Shown piece after piece: positions 63,568 to 64,000 of a stretch of 64,000 nucleotides of DNA (positions are counted from its first letter, which is position 1; the number at the start of each line of letters is the position of its first letter). The notes beneath the pieces are model-generated. The model was not told the origin of the DNA and did not search any database. It worked only from the letters and a program-made list of their open reading frames with translations. The translations under genes were made by a program, and so were the position numbers. The stretch is from Ophthalmolycus amberensis (lineage: Eukaryota; Chordata; Actinopteri; Perciformes; Zoarcidae). The stretch covers positions 976,501 to 1,040,500 of the forward strand of contig JAFEUB010001797.1 in the NCBI GenBank assembly GCA_024529925.1, read 5' to 3'.

Positions 63568-64000
63568 TGGACACTTGAGGGTGTAATCCTGTCCGGTATT
63601 GCCCGCCTCAGTGTACCCATCTGTTATGTGAGCAGTGGTCAGTCTGGGACCGGCCATACAGAAAGCCTGTGCAGATGGTTAATAATGGATGGACTCAAAT
63701 CCATATGGCTGAATGTGTCATGCTGTGAAACAAACGGGGGGGGGAGGGGCAGTTAAATATCACCTTTTCACTCTTTACCAATCGATACACCTAATTAAAG
63801 TCACCTCCTGTTTTTCTCATTTCATCTTCATCAGTGTGCATCTTACTCTCTTTTTCCATTATACCTCCTGCACCCATCGGCGCCACATCATTCTCACTTC
63901 GTTCAGTCTTCTTTTCCTTTTATTCCTCCATCAAGCAGCACTAGGCCTTCTTCCCATATCCTCCCTCATCACTCACCCGCATGCACCCCTCTATCCTCCT
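62534..64000 (-). other. ttyh2: ttyh2 intron reaching the window edge
   Basis: No further ttyh2 exon is visible. It holds a T-rich stretch near 63,060-63,140 and a (GT)n repeat at 63,510-63,559. Confidence 0.5.
63510..63559. repeat. (GT)n microsatellite
   Basis: About 25 GT units followed by a short GA tail. Confidence 0.95.

Overview
This is teleost fish genomic DNA, probably from a spiny-rayed fish. It shows spliced vertebrate genes with GT-AG introns, the KIF19-TTYH2 neighbourhood known from human chromosome 17q25, and several repeat families typical of fish genomes. I identified it by translating exons and matching them to remembered family sequences; no database search was run.

All three genes lie head-to-tail on the minus strand. 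(1) At 1 to about 2,480 is the 5' part of a divergent AP-2-like transcription factor gene, cut by the left edge. (2) At about 3,655 to 36,900 is kif19, a kinesin-8-like motor that controls cilium length, complete in 20 coding exons. Its splice phases close into 1,016 codons plus a stop, but only if one extra base in the motor domain (14,916-14,917) is discounted. (3) From about 38,212 past the right edge is ttyh2, a tweety-family membrane protein. Its last ten coding exons (322 residues) are here and the first exons lie beyond 64,000.

Most of the rest is intron. The 19-kb second intron of kif19 holds a decayed L2/CR1-type LINE (about 17,000-20,110), a CT microsatellite of about 235 bp, and SINE/MITE-like debris. 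The 12-kb ttyh2 intron at 50,236-62,437 holds a 5.1-kb endogenous retrovirus-like element with two identical 544-bp LTRs and a 4-bp target duplication, the remains of a tyrosine-recombinase element, and a CpG-rich segment.

The items most worth a second look are: the retroviral element, with identical LTRs but a broken interior; a candidate 27-nt (or 15-nt) microexon in ttyh2 that would split the PPxY ubiquitin-ligase docking motif; the kif19 frameshift; the divergent AP-2-like gene; and four perfect hairpins with very short loops. I found no RNA gene, CRISPR array or complete new multi-gene system.
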